A stretch of DNA of 64,000 bases from JACDBZ01 sp038233215 (GCA_038233215.1 JBBSML010000006.1:44562-108561), one strand, 5' to 3'. Shown: positions 25,846-34,532, numbered from the stretch's first letter. A program made the numbers and translations. Notes: generated by a model from the letters alone, not told the origin.

Positions 25846-26475
25846 TCAGTTCTCGACGTCGATCACCAGGCGCGCGGACCCATCCTCGGCGAGCTGGATG
25901 ATCCGCACGCAGGCCTCGGCGGCAAGCCCCAGGTACCAGGTGCTCTGCGCCTCGAAGTCACCGCCTTCCACGAGGTCGACCAGCATTGGATAGGCAGGGT
26001 CAAGGTCCGTTGGACCTGTGTAGCTGCTCGTGCCGTCGATGGCCCGTTTCGTTCCGCCGCGCATGGTCAGGCGGAGGAAGCTCGACCCATCGACTTCGAT
26101 CGGCATGCCGGACGCGTCGTGGGTGAATGGTGGTGTCGCGCGGTCCAGCGTGACTTCCGGCAGGCCATTGGCGAATTCGAAGACGACGCGATCGTGATCC
26201 GCGTGCGTTCCGACTCGCACATCGGTGATGTTGGCCAATGCCGTGGTCGCATCGGTAACCACCGGCAGATCGCAGCTGAAGGCCGCGAGCTGGTCCGATG
26301 GGATCGGGTCCACGCTCGGAGCCGTGGATGTGCCCGGCCCGGTCGATGGGTTCGCTGATTGCGTTGAGCGCTGGGGCGATGATGGTTGGCTGCTCACTGG
26401 GCCGGTGACGTCGCTGGCGCAGGCGGTGATCGTGAGAATGCCGATCATGAGGCCAGCGACTGGATGCATGCGCAT
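25846..26475 (-). CDS. lipoprotein with AMIN-like domain
   Basis: A 209-residue exported lipoprotein. A signal peptide ends in a lipobox-like LTITAC, then a Ser/Pro/Thr-rich spacer to about residue 60. The domain from about 75 to the end reads ITDVRVGTHADHDRVVFEFANGLPEV, then VDGSSFLRLTMRGGT and YLGLAAEACVRIIQL, resembling AMIN-like domains of surface lipoproteins in actinobacteria and Chloroflexi. Function is probably envelope binding; not enzymatic. A GGAG lies nine bases before ATG 26475. It is divergent from citrate synthase. Confidence 0.75.
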   Translation of the reverse strand: MRMHPVAGLMIGILTITACASDVTGPVSSQPSSPQRSTQSANPSTGPGTSTAPSVDPIPSDQLAAFSCDLPVVTDATTALANITDVRVGTHADHDRVVFEFANGLPEVTLDRATPPFTHDASGMPIEVDGSSFLRLTMRGGTKRAIDGTSSYTGPTDLDPAYPMLVDLVEGGDFEAQSTWYLGLAAEACVRIIQLAEDGSARLVIDVEN

Positions 26476-26554
26476 GGTGGTGGTTTCTCCGTAGGGACCA
26501 GTTGGTGAAGCACTTGACGCTCGCCGGCCGCGCCACGTTACGCTGACCCACGGC

Positions 26555-26560
26555 TAGACT
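26555..26560 (+). promoter_or_regulatory. -10 box of the citrate synthase gene
   Basis: TAGACT ends nine bases before ATG 26570, so the transcript would begin at or next to the start codon. No consensus -35 is seen at the usual distance; a TTGACG at 26514-26519 is too far away. Confidence 0.45.
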
Positions 26561-26569
26561 TGCCGGGAC

Positions 26570-27667
26570 ATGACTGACACCGAACCTACCTTCTCGCCGG
26601 GACTGAAGGGCGTACTCGCCGGCGAAACCGCGCTGGCCAACGTCGATGGGGAGAACGGCCGGCTCCATTACCGGGGGTATCCGATCGGCGAGCTCGTCGA
26701 GCGTGGTTCGTACGCACAGGTCGCCGAGCTCCTGTGGACGGGCGATTGGCGCGCCGATGCGCAGCTCGCCTGCTCCGCGCTTCCTGACGAGATCGTCGCG
26801 GTCCTGCGCCTGCTGCCACGATCAGTGAACGCCATGGATGCGCTGCGGACGGCGGTCTCGGCCTGGGGCGCGCTGACCGACAGCCTCTGGCCGCCCAGCG
26901 TCGAACAGGCGCGGGCACTGACCTCGTTGGCGCCGTCGGCCCTCGCGGCATTCGCCCGCCTGCGTGATGGTCTGGATCCGATCGAGCCCGACGCGTCGCT
27001 CGGCCTGGCCGACGGATTTCTCTACCAGCTGCGGGGCATACGGCCGGAGCCCGCCGCCGCGCGCGCCCTGGATGCGTACTTCATCGTCGGCGCCGAGCAC
27101 GGCTTCAATGCCTCGACGTTCGCGGCGCGTGTCATCGTCTCGACGCATTCGGATATCGCCAGCGCGGTTGTCGGCGCCATCGGAGCGCTCAAGGGTCCCT
27201 GGCACGGAGGGGCACCGGCGGAGGTCGTGGATCAGCTCCACGAGATGGGCTCGATCGACCAGGCCGAGGCGTGGATCCGCGCCACCCTCGAACGTGGGGA
27301 CCGGCTGATGGGCTTTGGGCATCGCGTCTACCGTGCCTACGATCCTCGTGCAGCGGCGTTGCGCTCCGTGGCGGAGAGCCAGGCGGGAGTGACGGACTGG
27401 CTGGACAAGGCGGTTGCGGTCGAAGAGATCGCCCTGCGTGTCCTTGCCGAGTTCAAGCCCGATTATCCGATCAAGACGAACGTCGAGTATTACGCGGCCG
27501 CCGTGCTCCAGGGTGTCGGGCTGCCTCCGAATCTCTTTCCCGCGACGTTCGCCCTGTCGCGCCACGCCGGATGGACCGCCCATTGCCTCGAGCAGGTGGC
27601 CGTCAATGTGCTCATTCGGCCCGATGTTCGCTACGTCGGTCCTTCGGAGCGCCCGCTCCCCGCCTGA
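26570..27667 (+). CDS. citrate synthase / 2-methylcitrate synthase family
   Basis: A 365-residue small-type (dimeric) citrate synthase condensing oxaloacetate with acetyl- or propionyl-CoA. Catalytic residues are recognisable: the first His in GAEHGFNASTFAARV, the second in LMGFGHRVYRAYDPRA, and the Asp region FKPDYPIKTNVEYYAA. The N-terminal block GLKGVLAGETALANVDGENGRLHYRGY is standard. Length fits citrate, methylcitrate and short-form synthases alike, so the acyl-CoA preference is not decided. No methylcitrate dehydratase or lyase is next to it, so the citric acid cycle role is preferred. Likely leaderless. Confidence 0.92.
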   Translation: MTDTEPTFSPGLKGVLAGETALANVDGENGRLHYRGYPIGELVERGSYAQVAELLWTGDWRADAQLACSALPDEIVAVLRLLPRSVNAMDALRTAVSAWGALTDSLWPPSVEQARALTSLAPSALAAFARLRDGLDPIEPDASLGLADGFLYQLRGIRPEPAAARALDAYFIVGAEHGFNASTFAARVIVSTHSDIASAVVGAIGALKGPWHGGAPAEVVDQLHEMGSIDQAEAWIRATLERGDRLMGFGHRVYRAYDPRAAALRSVAESQAGVTDWLDKAVAVEEIALRVLAEFKPDYPIKTNVEYYAAAVLQGVGLPPNLFPATFALSRHAGWTAHCLEQVAVNVLIRPDVRYVGPSERPLPA

Positions 27668-27753
27668 GGGCTTCGGCCGTTCAGGCACACGTCCATTCAG
27701 CGCTCTCGCGCACACGAGGTGTGAATCCGGGCGGTTTCGTTGCGTCGCTGACG

Positions 27754-27771
27754 ACGATCGGTACCGATCGT
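27754..27771. promoter_or_regulatory. 18-bp perfect palindrome upstream of a small acidic protein
   Basis: ACGATCGGTACCGATCGT is self-complementary over 18 bases and ends 15 bases before ATG 27787. Twelve bases of it (GGTACCGATCGT) recur at 63367-63378 near another small-protein gene. It is operator-like, and also contains nested GATC and KpnI-type sites that could arise by chance. Confidence 0.45.
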
Positions 27772-27786
27772 GCACGAGGGACTGGC

Positions 27787-28071
27787 ATGGAAGACAAGCG
27801 TTCGACCGTCGATCGGCTGGGTGGCCTCGAGGGCGCCGATGCGGCCGCGCTCGGAACAGACACGCCCCCGGAGTCGGCGCCTCCGGGCGCCCGGGTAGAT
27901 GCCGAGGAGCGGCTCGTCCCCGGCACCGGTTTCGACGACGTGCGGCGGCGGGACGAGGCGAAGCCGTGGTTCACCTCCCTGGCGGCTGAGAGCTCCCAGG
28001 CGGGCGTGGCCAATGACCCGCCCGACGCGCAGGAGCCGGAATTTCCGACCGACCCGGAGGATCCTCGCTAG
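27787..28071 (+). CDS. small acidic hydrophilic protein of unknown function
   Basis: A 94-residue, strongly charged protein with many Asp, Glu, Pro and Ala and no hydrophobic segment; probably unstructured and cytosolic. I do not recognise it. GAGGG lies about seven bases before ATG 27787, which decides the start against the longer open frame from 27271 that is a shadow of citrate synthase. The 18-bp palindrome just upstream may control it. It ends 15 bases before the transporter start. Confidence 0.5.
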   Translation: MEDKRSTVDRLGGLEGADAAALGTDTPPESAPPGARVDAEERLVPGTGFDDVRRRDEAKPWFTSLAAESSQAGVANDPPDAQEPEFPTDPEDPR

Positions 28072-28086
28072 CGTCACAATGCAGCG

Positions 28087-29064
28087 GTGACTCTCGCGAA
28101 TTCGTCGCGGCCGTCGACCGCCGCGGTCGCGATCGCGCTCCTCATCGTCTACGTGGTTTGGGGTTCCACCTACCTCGCCATTGCGGTGATGATCGAGACC
28201 CTGCCGCCGCTCCTCTCAGCTGGTGTTCGCTATGCGGTGGCCGGCCTCTTGATGCTCGGCGCGCTCGCCGCGCAGGCACGCTTTCGGCGGGGCAGGGAGC
28301 CGGCTGATCGTCCGACCGCGATCCATTGGCGCTCTGCATTCGTCATCGGCTCGCTCCTGTTGCTCGGCGGCAACGGGGGCGTTGTGCTTGCCGAGCTGTT
28401 CATTCCATCGGGCATCGCGGCTGTGCTGGTGGCGACGATGCCGATCTGGCTGGCGGTGTTCGACGCGCTCCTCAGCCGACGCCGGCCGAGCGGGCTCGTC
28501 ATCGGCGGGCTGATCGCCGGGATCGTGGGTGTCGCCATCCTGCTCGCGCCGGTCGAGGGAATCGAAGACCTGGATCCGCTCGGCATCGGGCTCGTCATCG
28601 GGGCAACGATCTCGTGGGCCGCCGGATCGCTGTACGCGCGCCGCGCGCCGCTCCCAAGGTCACAGCTGCTTGGGACCGGCATGGAGATGCTGGCAGGCGG
28701 GATCGTGCTGTTCGCGGCGGGCAGCCTGATCGGCGAGATCGGGCGCACGAATGTTGAATCCTTCTCCATACGCTCACTCGTGGCGGTGGCATATCTCACC
28801 GTGTTCGGCTCGATCATTGCGTTCACGGCCTACACGTGGCTCCTCGCCAATGTCCCGGTCTCGACCGTGGGCACCTATGCCTACGTCAACCCGATCGTCG
28901 CTGTGGCGCTGGGCGCCGTCATCCTGTCGGAACCGATCACCCCGCGGACGCTCATTGCGACCGCGATCATCATCGCTGCGGTGGTCGCAATGGTCTCCGG
29001 TCGCCCGCGGGAGGCAGAGGAGGCTGGCCCCGTCCCGGAGGCCGCCCGGTTGGAGCACGGCTGA
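28087..29064 (+). CDS. EamA/DMT-family transporter
   Basis: A 325-residue drug/metabolite transporter with ten hydrophobic helices in two EamA repeats. The first begins VYVVWGSTYLAIAVMIETLPPLLSAGVRY, and the second ends TAYTWLLANVPVSTVGTYAYVNPIVAVALGAVIL, the classic EamA closing segment. It exports or imports small metabolites; substrate unknown, with amino-acid or nucleoside efflux common in relatives such as YedA/RhaT-like proteins. Start is GTG 28087, with a CACAAT box (28075-28080) six bases upstream consistent with leaderless initiation. Confidence 0.9.
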   Translation: MTLANSSRPSTAAVAIALLIVYVVWGSTYLAIAVMIETLPPLLSAGVRYAVAGLLMLGALAAQARFRRGREPADRPTAIHWRSAFVIGSLLLLGGNGGVVLAELFIPSGIAAVLVATMPIWLAVFDALLSRRRPSGLVIGGLIAGIVGVAILLAPVEGIEDLDPLGIGLVIGATISWAAGSLYARRAPLPRSQLLGTGMEMLAGGIVLFAAGSLIGEIGRTNVESFSIRSLVAVAYLTVFGSIIAFTAYTWLLANVPVSTVGTYAYVNPIVAVALGAVILSEPITPRTLIATAIIIAAVVAMVSGRPREAEEAGPVPEAARLEHG

Positions 29065-29124
29065 CGCTGGCACCGATCATCGCAAGTCCTGAAGACCGCC
29101 TGATCGGCGGCCCAGTGTCCGCTC

Positions 29125-30699
29125 TCAGCGCGTGAGGCCGGAGGCCTCGTAGATCCGGTCGAGGACGTAGGTCCCATCGGTCTCGGGGTCGACCAGGTTG
29201 GTCTGTGCCTGCTCGAGCATGATGTACGGGTGCATGCGGGCCTGCGCAAGGTCCGTCCCGCGGAAGGCCAGCTCGAGCAGCACCCCTTCCTGCGTCTGTT
29301 GGCTCCACTCCTGGCCGAACAGGAAATTGCCGTGACTGACCATGGTGAGGCTGTGATCACCGTCGTCGGTCGGTGTGATCTCGATCGGTCCCGACCAGTG
29401 CGTGCCGTGGCCGATCACGTGGTCGCAGCCGGCCTCGAAGAAGAACGCCTGCTGCCGTCGCATGTCGCCGAGGAACTGGGCGTGGTATTCACTGCCGCCC
29501 CACCATTGCGGCACGCAGATCACGAGGTCGGCGCCCTCGCGAGCGAGTGCGACGGCCTCGGTCACGTTCTCGTCACGCAGCCACAGCACGCCGGGCTGAT
29601 CCGGTCCTGCCTCCAGCGAGCCGGGGATCTCGTTGAAGGCGACGAACCCGAATGTCATCCCGTTGACGTCGAGGAAGGCGGGCTCCAGCGCGGCAGCCAG
29701 GTCCGGCCCGGCGCCGGTGGTCGGGATGCCCGCCGCCTCGAACTGCTCGAGGGTCTCGAGGAAGCCAGCGGTGCCGCGGTCGAACAGGTGGTTGGCGGCC
29801 AAAGTCGCGACGTCCACGCCATACGTGTCGCGCAGGCGCGGGAGCACCTCGGGATCGATGCTGAAGACCACGCCATCGTTGACAGTGAAGTCATCGACCA
29901 CCGGGCATTCGAAGTCATCGAGCGTGATGTCCGCGCCACTGACCAGTTCCGCCACGGCACCCTCGTCACCGGTGCGAACAGCGTCAACGATGTTGAAGCC
30001 GTTGCCGACGAAACCCTCCGGCACCGGGTTCGGGTAGACGGCGTTGTATGCCGCGGTACCGCCGCCGAAGACCCAGTCCCAGCCGCGGCGCTGCGTGATC
30101 GCTGCGAACGCGACGCCTCGATCCGGGCATGAGTCGCCGAGGCTCATCAGCGTGCGAATCTCCGCCGCGTCATACGCCCAGCCGTCCGGCGGACCCTCGA
30201 TGACTGTGGTAATTGGATAAGGCCTTGAGCGTGCCTCAGCGTTGCCGAACAGGTCCGCGCCGTCGACCGGCAGGACCTTGATCGTCGGAACCACGAGCCC
30301 CGCCGGCAGCAAAGCCAGCTCGTCCGGGTTCGCGATCAGATGCGGCACGATCTCGGTCGCGTCCAGGCAACGTGGCAGCGGGTTGATGGCGTTGAACAGC
30401 TCGCAGGCCTGGATCATGGTGTCTGCATCGACTGCGGCCTCCACCTCGCCGGCGGTGACTGAGGCCGTCGTATTCGTGTAGCCGGTCACGACCGCGAGCG
30501 GGAGCTCGACGTCCGGGGCCTGAGTGGGCGTAGGTTCGGGGGTCGGTGTCGAGGTCGGGTTCGGCGTGGAGGATGGTGCGCTCGAGGAACTGGGCATACT
30601 CGAAGGCGGCATGGACGCGGATGGAGCTGGTGGCGCGCTGGTGCACGCGGCCAGGACGAGGAGGACAGCGAGGGCTACCGCTCGGCGGGGGGTTAGCAT
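29125..30699 (-). CDS. CapA-family (poly-gamma-glutamate synthesis-type) lipoprotein
   Basis: A 524-residue surface lipoprotein. The signal peptide MLTPRRAVALAVLLVLAAC ends in a lipobox with Cys, followed by a Ser/Pro/Thr-rich spacer. Residues about 80-230 are an N-terminal domain I do not recognise. From about 255 the CapA metallophosphoesterase-like fold is clear: ITLDDFECPV, TLAANHLFDRGTAGFLETLEQ, VPQWWGGSEYH, and VIGHGTHWSGPIEI with His pairs. A role in an envelope polymer is suggested by family only. The open frame extends to 30849, but ATG 30699 gives the signal peptide and lies nine bases after a TACCAT box. Confidence 0.85.
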   Translation of the reverse strand: MLTPRRAVALAVLLVLAACTSAPPAPSASMPPSSMPSSSSAPSSTPNPTSTPTPEPTPTQAPDVELPLAVVTGYTNTTASVTAGEVEAAVDADTMIQACELFNAINPLPRCLDATEIVPHLIANPDELALLPAGLVVPTIKVLPVDGADLFGNAEARSRPYPITTVIEGPPDGWAYDAAEIRTLMSLGDSCPDRGVAFAAITQRRGWDWVFGGGTAAYNAVYPNPVPEGFVGNGFNIVDAVRTGDEGAVAELVSGADITLDDFECPVVDDFTVNDGVVFSIDPEVLPRLRDTYGVDVATLAANHLFDRGTAGFLETLEQFEAAGIPTTGAGPDLAAALEPAFLDVNGMTFGFVAFNEIPGSLEAGPDQPGVLWLRDENVTEAVALAREGADLVICVPQWWGGSEYHAQFLGDMRRQQAFFFEAGCDHVIGHGTHWSGPIEITPTDDGDHSLTMVSHGNFLFGQEWSQQTQEGVLLELAFRGTDLAQARMHPYIMLEQAQTNLVDPETDGTYVLDRIYEASGLTR

Positions 30700-30708
30700 G
30701 AACGGATG

Positions 30709-30791
30709 ATGGTACCGGCTCACGTAGGTTGAGGCTGGGGCGTGTAGTGGGCACACCCCGACAGACGCGTGAGAGGGCGGCGGTCTATCAT
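30709..30791. promoter_or_regulatory. divergent -10 boxes for the CapA-like gene and the kor operon
   Basis: On minus, TACCAT (30714-30709) ends nine bases before ATG 30699. On plus, TATCAT (30786-30791) ends nine bases before ATG 30801. Both fit leaderless or near-leaderless transcripts from this short divergent gap. Confidence 0.45.
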
Positions 30792-30800
30792 CGTCGGCCC

Positions 30801-31094
30801 ATGACAGCTGACCAGCGCGCGTCCGCATTGGACTTCGGATCCGGAACATCCGACGATCACCATGACGGGATTCGCTGGGTCGACTACGCGAACATCAGCT
30901 GGAACCCGGTCTTCTGCAAACGATGCGACATCTGCGTCGAGATCTGCCCCAAGAACACGCTCGTCCTGCGCAACGACGCCATCATCGAGGAGGACAACTG
31001 CATCCTCTGCGGGTTGTGTGAGCGGTACTGCCCGGACCTCGCGATCGAAATGATTCCGTCTGCCGTGGTCGCGCATGCCGCCAAGGACCGATGA
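30801..31094 (+). CDS. korD: 2-oxoacid:ferredoxin oxidoreductase delta subunit (2x[4Fe-4S] ferredoxin)
   Basis: A 97-residue ferredoxin-like subunit with two [4Fe-4S] motifs, CKRCDICVEICP and CILCGLCERYCP, preceded by an acidic about 35-residue N-terminus. In KOR-type enzymes the delta subunit carries electrons from the thiamine/iron-sulfur core to free ferredoxin. It is the first gene of a tightly overlapped four-gene operon (delta, alpha, beta, gamma); its TGA overlaps the alpha-subunit ATG. The operon supports reversible oxidative decarboxylation of 2-oxoglutarate or another 2-oxoacid in place of an NAD-linked complex. Confidence 0.9.
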   Translation: MTADQRASALDFGSGTSDDHHDGIRWVDYANISWNPVFCKRCDICVEICPKNTLVLRNDAIIEEDNCILCGLCERYCPDLAIEMIPSAVVAHAAKDR

Positions 31095-32227
31095 CGCGCA
31101 AGCTGACGCAAGGGAATGAGGCTGTCTTCCGCGGAGCGCTGGCCGCCGGAGCAAGCTATTACGCCGGCTATCCGATCAGCCCATCGACCGAGATCCTCAA
31201 CGTCGCATCCGGGTACGCGGCCGACCATCCGGAGTTCCGTTTCCTCCAGGCCGAGGATGAGATTGCGAGCGCGAACGCGATCATCGGTGCGTCGCTCGCC
31301 GGCGCGAAGTCCTTCACCGCGACCTCCGGCCCCGGCTTCAGCCTCATGCAGGAAGCCATCGGCTACGCGCAGAAGGTTGGCGTGCCGTGCGTCTTCGTGA
31401 ACGTGATGCGGGTCGGTCCCGCCACCGGAATGCCGACGATGCCGGGCCAGGGCGACATCATGCAGGTCAAGTGGGGGAGCACCGGCGACTACACGCCCAT
31501 CGCCTTCTATCCGAATGGCGTGGAGGAGGCGTTCCGGCTCACCGTGGACGCGTTCAACGCCGCGGAGGAGTCGCTCTCACCGGTGGTCGTGCTGTCCGAC
31601 ACGTTCGTGGCGCACCTCAACGAGATTGTCGACCTGGACGCCATCGACGCCGAGGTCTCGATCGCCCGCCGCGCCATCCCGCCGCTGGGCGACTTCAGCG
31701 ATGCGCCCCGCTTTTTCGCCGGGGTGCTCATGTACGAACACGGCCCAAACGCCGGCGAACCCGCCACCGCTGACGCCGACGAGTACCTGCGCCAGTTCTA
31801 CGCGGCGAAGCATCGGCATCTCGAGGTTGCGGAGCGGTACGCGTTTCATGAGCATGGCTGGAACGTCGAAGCCGATGTGCTGATCGTCTGCTACGGAATC
31901 GTGTCGCGGGTGGCGGCGCCGCTGCAGGACGAGTACGCCCTGTTTCGGCCGATCCGGATCTTTCCGGTGCTGGATGCGGAGCTGGCCGCAATCGCTGCCC
32001 GCTATCGCGAGATCGAGGTGGTCGAGGCCAATGACGGGCAGTACGCCGACCTGGTCGAGCTCGCCATTCACCGCGAGGTGAAGCGCGTGCCGCTGCTCGG
32101 TGGCCGGATCTCGCTCGTGGCGGTGCGCGAGGGGATCGATCGGGTGCTCGGCGGCGGATCGTCTGAGCCGCCGATCCCGGCCGAGCCGTCCGAGCATCAA
32201 CCGCGCGCACCACTGGGGATCGGCTGA
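31091..32227 (+). CDS. korA: 2-oxoacid:ferredoxin oxidoreductase alpha subunit
   Basis: A 378-residue KorA/PorA-type subunit. It opens with TQGNEAVFRGALAAGASYYAGYPISPSTEIL, contains ATSGPGFSLMQEAIGYA and VVVLSDTFVAHL, and has the C-terminal transketolase-like half ending near VKRVPLLGGRI. It provides half of the thiamine-diphosphate site and binds the 2-oxoacid. The P-I-S-P-S-T-E pattern matches 2-oxoglutarate and branched 2-oxoacid enzymes. It starts at ATG 31091 in an ATGA overlap and ends TGATG with the beta subunit. Confidence 0.93.
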   Translation: MTRKLTQGNEAVFRGALAAGASYYAGYPISPSTEILNVASGYAADHPEFRFLQAEDEIASANAIIGASLAGAKSFTATSGPGFSLMQEAIGYAQKVGVPCVFVNVMRVGPATGMPTMPGQGDIMQVKWGSTGDYTPIAFYPNGVEEAFRLTVDAFNAAEESLSPVVVLSDTFVAHLNEIVDLDAIDAEVSIARRAIPPLGDFSDAPRFFAGVLMYEHGPNAGEPATADADEYLRQFYAAKHRHLEVAERYAFHEHGWNVEADVLIVCYGIVSRVAAPLQDEYALFRPIRIFPVLDAELAAIAARYREIEVVEANDGQYADLVELAIHREVKRVPLLGGRISLVAVREGIDRVLGGGSSEPPIPAEPSEHQPRAPLGIG

Positions 32228-33663
32228 TGCCTGAAGCGCCGATGGCCGAGATGACCTACAAGGATCGTCTCAAGCTCGACCTGTTCCCGACCATCTGGTG
32301 TCCGGGCTGTGGCATCGGCACGATCATGATGATGCTGGCCATGACGCTCGATGAGATGCAGCTTGACGAGCGCAACACGGTGATCGTCACCGGCATCGGC
32401 TGCACCGGGCGCATGGGTGGCTACCTCAAGCACGAGGCGGTCTACACCCTCCATGGGCGCACGCTGCCCGTGGCGGAGGCCATCAAGACGGTCAGGCCGG
32501 AGATGAACGTGATCGTGGTGGCCGGTGATGGTGACACCGCCAGCATCGGCGGCAATCACCTGATCCACGCCATTCGTCGCAACGCCCCGGTCACGGTGCC
32601 CTGTAACAACAACGAGATCTATGGTCTGACCGGCGGACAGACCGGGCCGACCACGCCGACCGGCACCAAGACGCTGTCCAGCCCGAGTGGCAACCCCAAT
32701 ACGCCGATCAATCTCCAGGGACTTGTTCGCTCCTCGCCCCAGGCCCTGTACGCGAAGTCGACGGTCTACCACCAGCTCCACCTGCGCAATGTCATCCGCG
32801 AGGCGATCGAGTGGCCGGGCTTCAGCTTCGTGGACATCACCAGCCAGTGCATCGAGAACAACGGGCGACGTATCGGCTTCAGCTCCGCCAACGAGATGCT
32901 CACCTTCTACCGCAAGACCTACAAGCGAGCACCCAAGGATGCGGAGAAGCTCAACGCCTTCGAGATCGGGGTGGTCTATCCGGCCGACCATTCGAGCACG
33001 AACGGCCGTGCAGAGACCGATGCGCAGCGCCCGTCGGCGCTGCCTGAGCAGCCGGCGGGACCGATGGCGTCGGCAACCGAGTCGCCCGGCGACGGTGGCG
33101 CGACCGCACCCAAAGCCGCCACCCGTGTCGTAGAGCGCACCGATGACGAGAAGTCGCGGCGGCGAGCCGAATCGCAGGCGCGGGCGGCGCTCATGGGCCA
33201 GCTATCCGGCGACGTCAAGGTGCGGGTAGCCAAGCGAGAGATCACGTTGCCGCAGGCGCTCGCCGAGGTCGGGCTCGAAATTCCCGAGTGGCTGCACACC
33301 GGAGCCAGCGCACCCTCCGATGCGCCGGTCGCGCCGGGCGATGTCGAGCCGTCGGCAACCGGAGCCGATCCGGAGAGCGAGCAGAAGCCAGAGCTCGATG
33401 CTCAGAAGGCGGAATCCGCGGCGGAGGGCCGCGACCTCATCGGCGGCCAGGTCGGTGAGGACACGCAGCCCGCCGCGCCACGCACCGACGAGGACGCGCG
33501 GCCCGCATCGGTGTCGAGCGATCCAAAGGAGGCGAAGCGAGCCGAGGCGCAGCGCAAGCTTGCACTCATGCAGCGTCTGCCGTCCGAGCTGAAGCTTCGG
33601 GTGGCGCAGCGGGAAATCAGCCTCGAAGATGCGATGCGCGAGGCTGGGATCGACTCGCCATGA
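32227..33663 (+). CDS. korB: 2-oxoacid:ferredoxin oxidoreductase beta subunit with repeat-bearing C-terminal tail
   Basis: A 478-residue protein, against about 280-300 usual for KorB. Residues 1-257 are the normal thiamine-diphosphate subunit: WCPGCGIGTIMMM, GIGCTGRMGGY, VVAGDGDTASIGGNH, and NNNEIYGLTGGQTGPTTP. From about 260 on comes a Pro/Ala/Glu-rich disordered tail with two copies of a 35-40-residue module: ALMGQLSGDVKVRVAKREI at 321-339 and ALMQRLPSELKLRVAQREI at 446-464, each followed by x-L-x-x-A-x-x-E-x-G. I do not know this module. It could bind a partner or nucleic acid. The tail is in frame and coupled by ATGA to the gamma gene. Confidence 0.92.
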   Translation: MPEAPMAEMTYKDRLKLDLFPTIWCPGCGIGTIMMMLAMTLDEMQLDERNTVIVTGIGCTGRMGGYLKHEAVYTLHGRTLPVAEAIKTVRPEMNVIVVAGDGDTASIGGNHLIHAIRRNAPVTVPCNNNEIYGLTGGQTGPTTPTGTKTLSSPSGNPNTPINLQGLVRSSPQALYAKSTVYHQLHLRNVIREAIEWPGFSFVDITSQCIENNGRRIGFSSANEMLTFYRKTYKRAPKDAEKLNAFEIGVVYPADHSSTNGRAETDAQRPSALPEQPAGPMASATESPGDGGATAPKAATRVVERTDDEKSRRRAESQARAALMGQLSGDVKVRVAKREITLPQALAEVGLEIPEWLHTGASAPSDAPVAPGDVEPSATGADPESEQKPELDAQKAESAAEGRDLIGGQVGEDTQPAAPRTDEDARPASVSSDPKEAKRAEAQRKLALMQRLPSELKLRVAQREISLEDAMREAGIDSP

Positions 33664-34277
33664 GTACGAAGATTGCGCTCGATGGCGTCGGCGGCCAGGG
33701 TGTACGGGTCATCGCCGGGGTCATGGGCGCGCTCCTGGCCAGGATGGGCAAGGAGGTCACCGTCCTGTTCGACTACGACTCCTCCGTGCGAGGCAGCATG
33801 AGCGACGCCTTTCTCATCTTCGACGACGAGCCGATCGGCAACCCGGTGGTCGAGGAGGCGGACATCATGCTCAAACTGGCCGACAAGGGCCACCTGCGCA
33901 TCAGCGGCCGAAAGGTGGTCGCCGACCTGGGGCTGGACGTGCCCGGCGCCGAGCAGATCCCGTTCGCCTCGCTCGGCAGCCAACATTTCGGCAAGGAGCT
34001 GTTCGGCAACATGATCGCGCTGGGGCGGCTACTGCGCCTCGCGGAGATCGAGTTCGACGAGGCGGCCATCCGAGAATCGCTGCCGCGCCGCTTCGAGGAC
34101 GACAACGTGGCTGCCATTCGCTTCGGCTACGACCTGACCGAGGAGAGCATCCTTCGCTTCGCTCAGGCAGCTCCGCCATCTCGCTTCCAGATGAACACGG
34201 CTGCCACGACCGACACCCACGAGCGGACGATCAGTGCCGGGCACGGCGTATCAGCCGGTCAGCCGCAGGGGGACTAG
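33660..34277 (+). CDS. korC: 2-oxoacid:ferredoxin oxidoreductase gamma subunit
   Basis: A 205-residue gamma subunit, family signature LDGVGGQGVRVIAGVMGALLARMGKEV followed by SSVRGSMSDAFLIFDDEPIGNPVVEEADIML. Gamma closes over the cofactor site and binds CoA. The last 30 residues are a loose tail (HERTISAGHG). It is the final gene of the korDABC set; the stop TAG is followed eight bases later by the end of a convergent lipoprotein gene. No strong terminator hairpin was noted in the short gap. Confidence 0.9.
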   Translation: MSTKIALDGVGGQGVRVIAGVMGALLARMGKEVTVLFDYDSSVRGSMSDAFLIFDDEPIGNPVVEEADIMLKLADKGHLRISGRKVVADLGLDVPGAEQIPFASLGSQHFGKELFGNMIALGRLLRLAEIEFDEAAIRESLPRRFEDDNVAAIRFGYDLTEESILRFAQAAPPSRFQMNTAATTDTHERTISAGHGVSAGQPQGD

Positions 34278-34284
34278 GGCCGTC

Positions 34285-34473
34285 TCAGGGGGCGCTCTCG
34301 TCGCCCTCTTCGTCAAGCTCTTCCTGGTCATCGCTCGGGCCGATGCCGTCCTCGTAGAGAGCGGGTTCGCTGCGGGATGACGGTAGCGGTGTTCCACCTT
34401 CATTCTCGGGCGAGGTACAGCCGGCCAATACGACGACGGCCGCGAGCACCGCCGCGGCAAGGAGTTGCTTCAT
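34285..34473 (-). CDS. small lipoprotein
   Basis: A 62-residue exported lipoprotein: MKQLLAAAVLAAVVVLAGC is a clean signal peptide with lipobox LAGC, followed by about 40 strongly acidic residues rich in Glu, Asp, Ser and Pro. Function unknown. GGGAGAG stands five bases before ATG 34473, and nearly the same leader (AAGGGAGACTC) precedes the membrane peptide at 63326. It is convergent with korC. Confidence 0.7.
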   Translation of the reverse strand: MKQLLAAAVLAAVVVLAGCTSPENEGGTPLPSSRSEPALYEDGIGPSDDQEELDEEGDESAP

Positions 34474-34495
34474 GAGTCTCTCCCTTGCACAACGC

Positions 34496-34526
34496 TTGCC
34501 GAAGTCGCGCGACCGCGTGGTAGCGT
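34496..34526 (+). promoter_or_regulatory. GNAT-gene promoter, leaderless type
   Basis: TTGCCG (34496-34501), a 19-base spacer, TAGCGT (34521-34526), six bases, then ATG 34533. Transcription would start at the A of ATG. Confidence 0.5.
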
Positions 34527-34532
34527 CCACTG

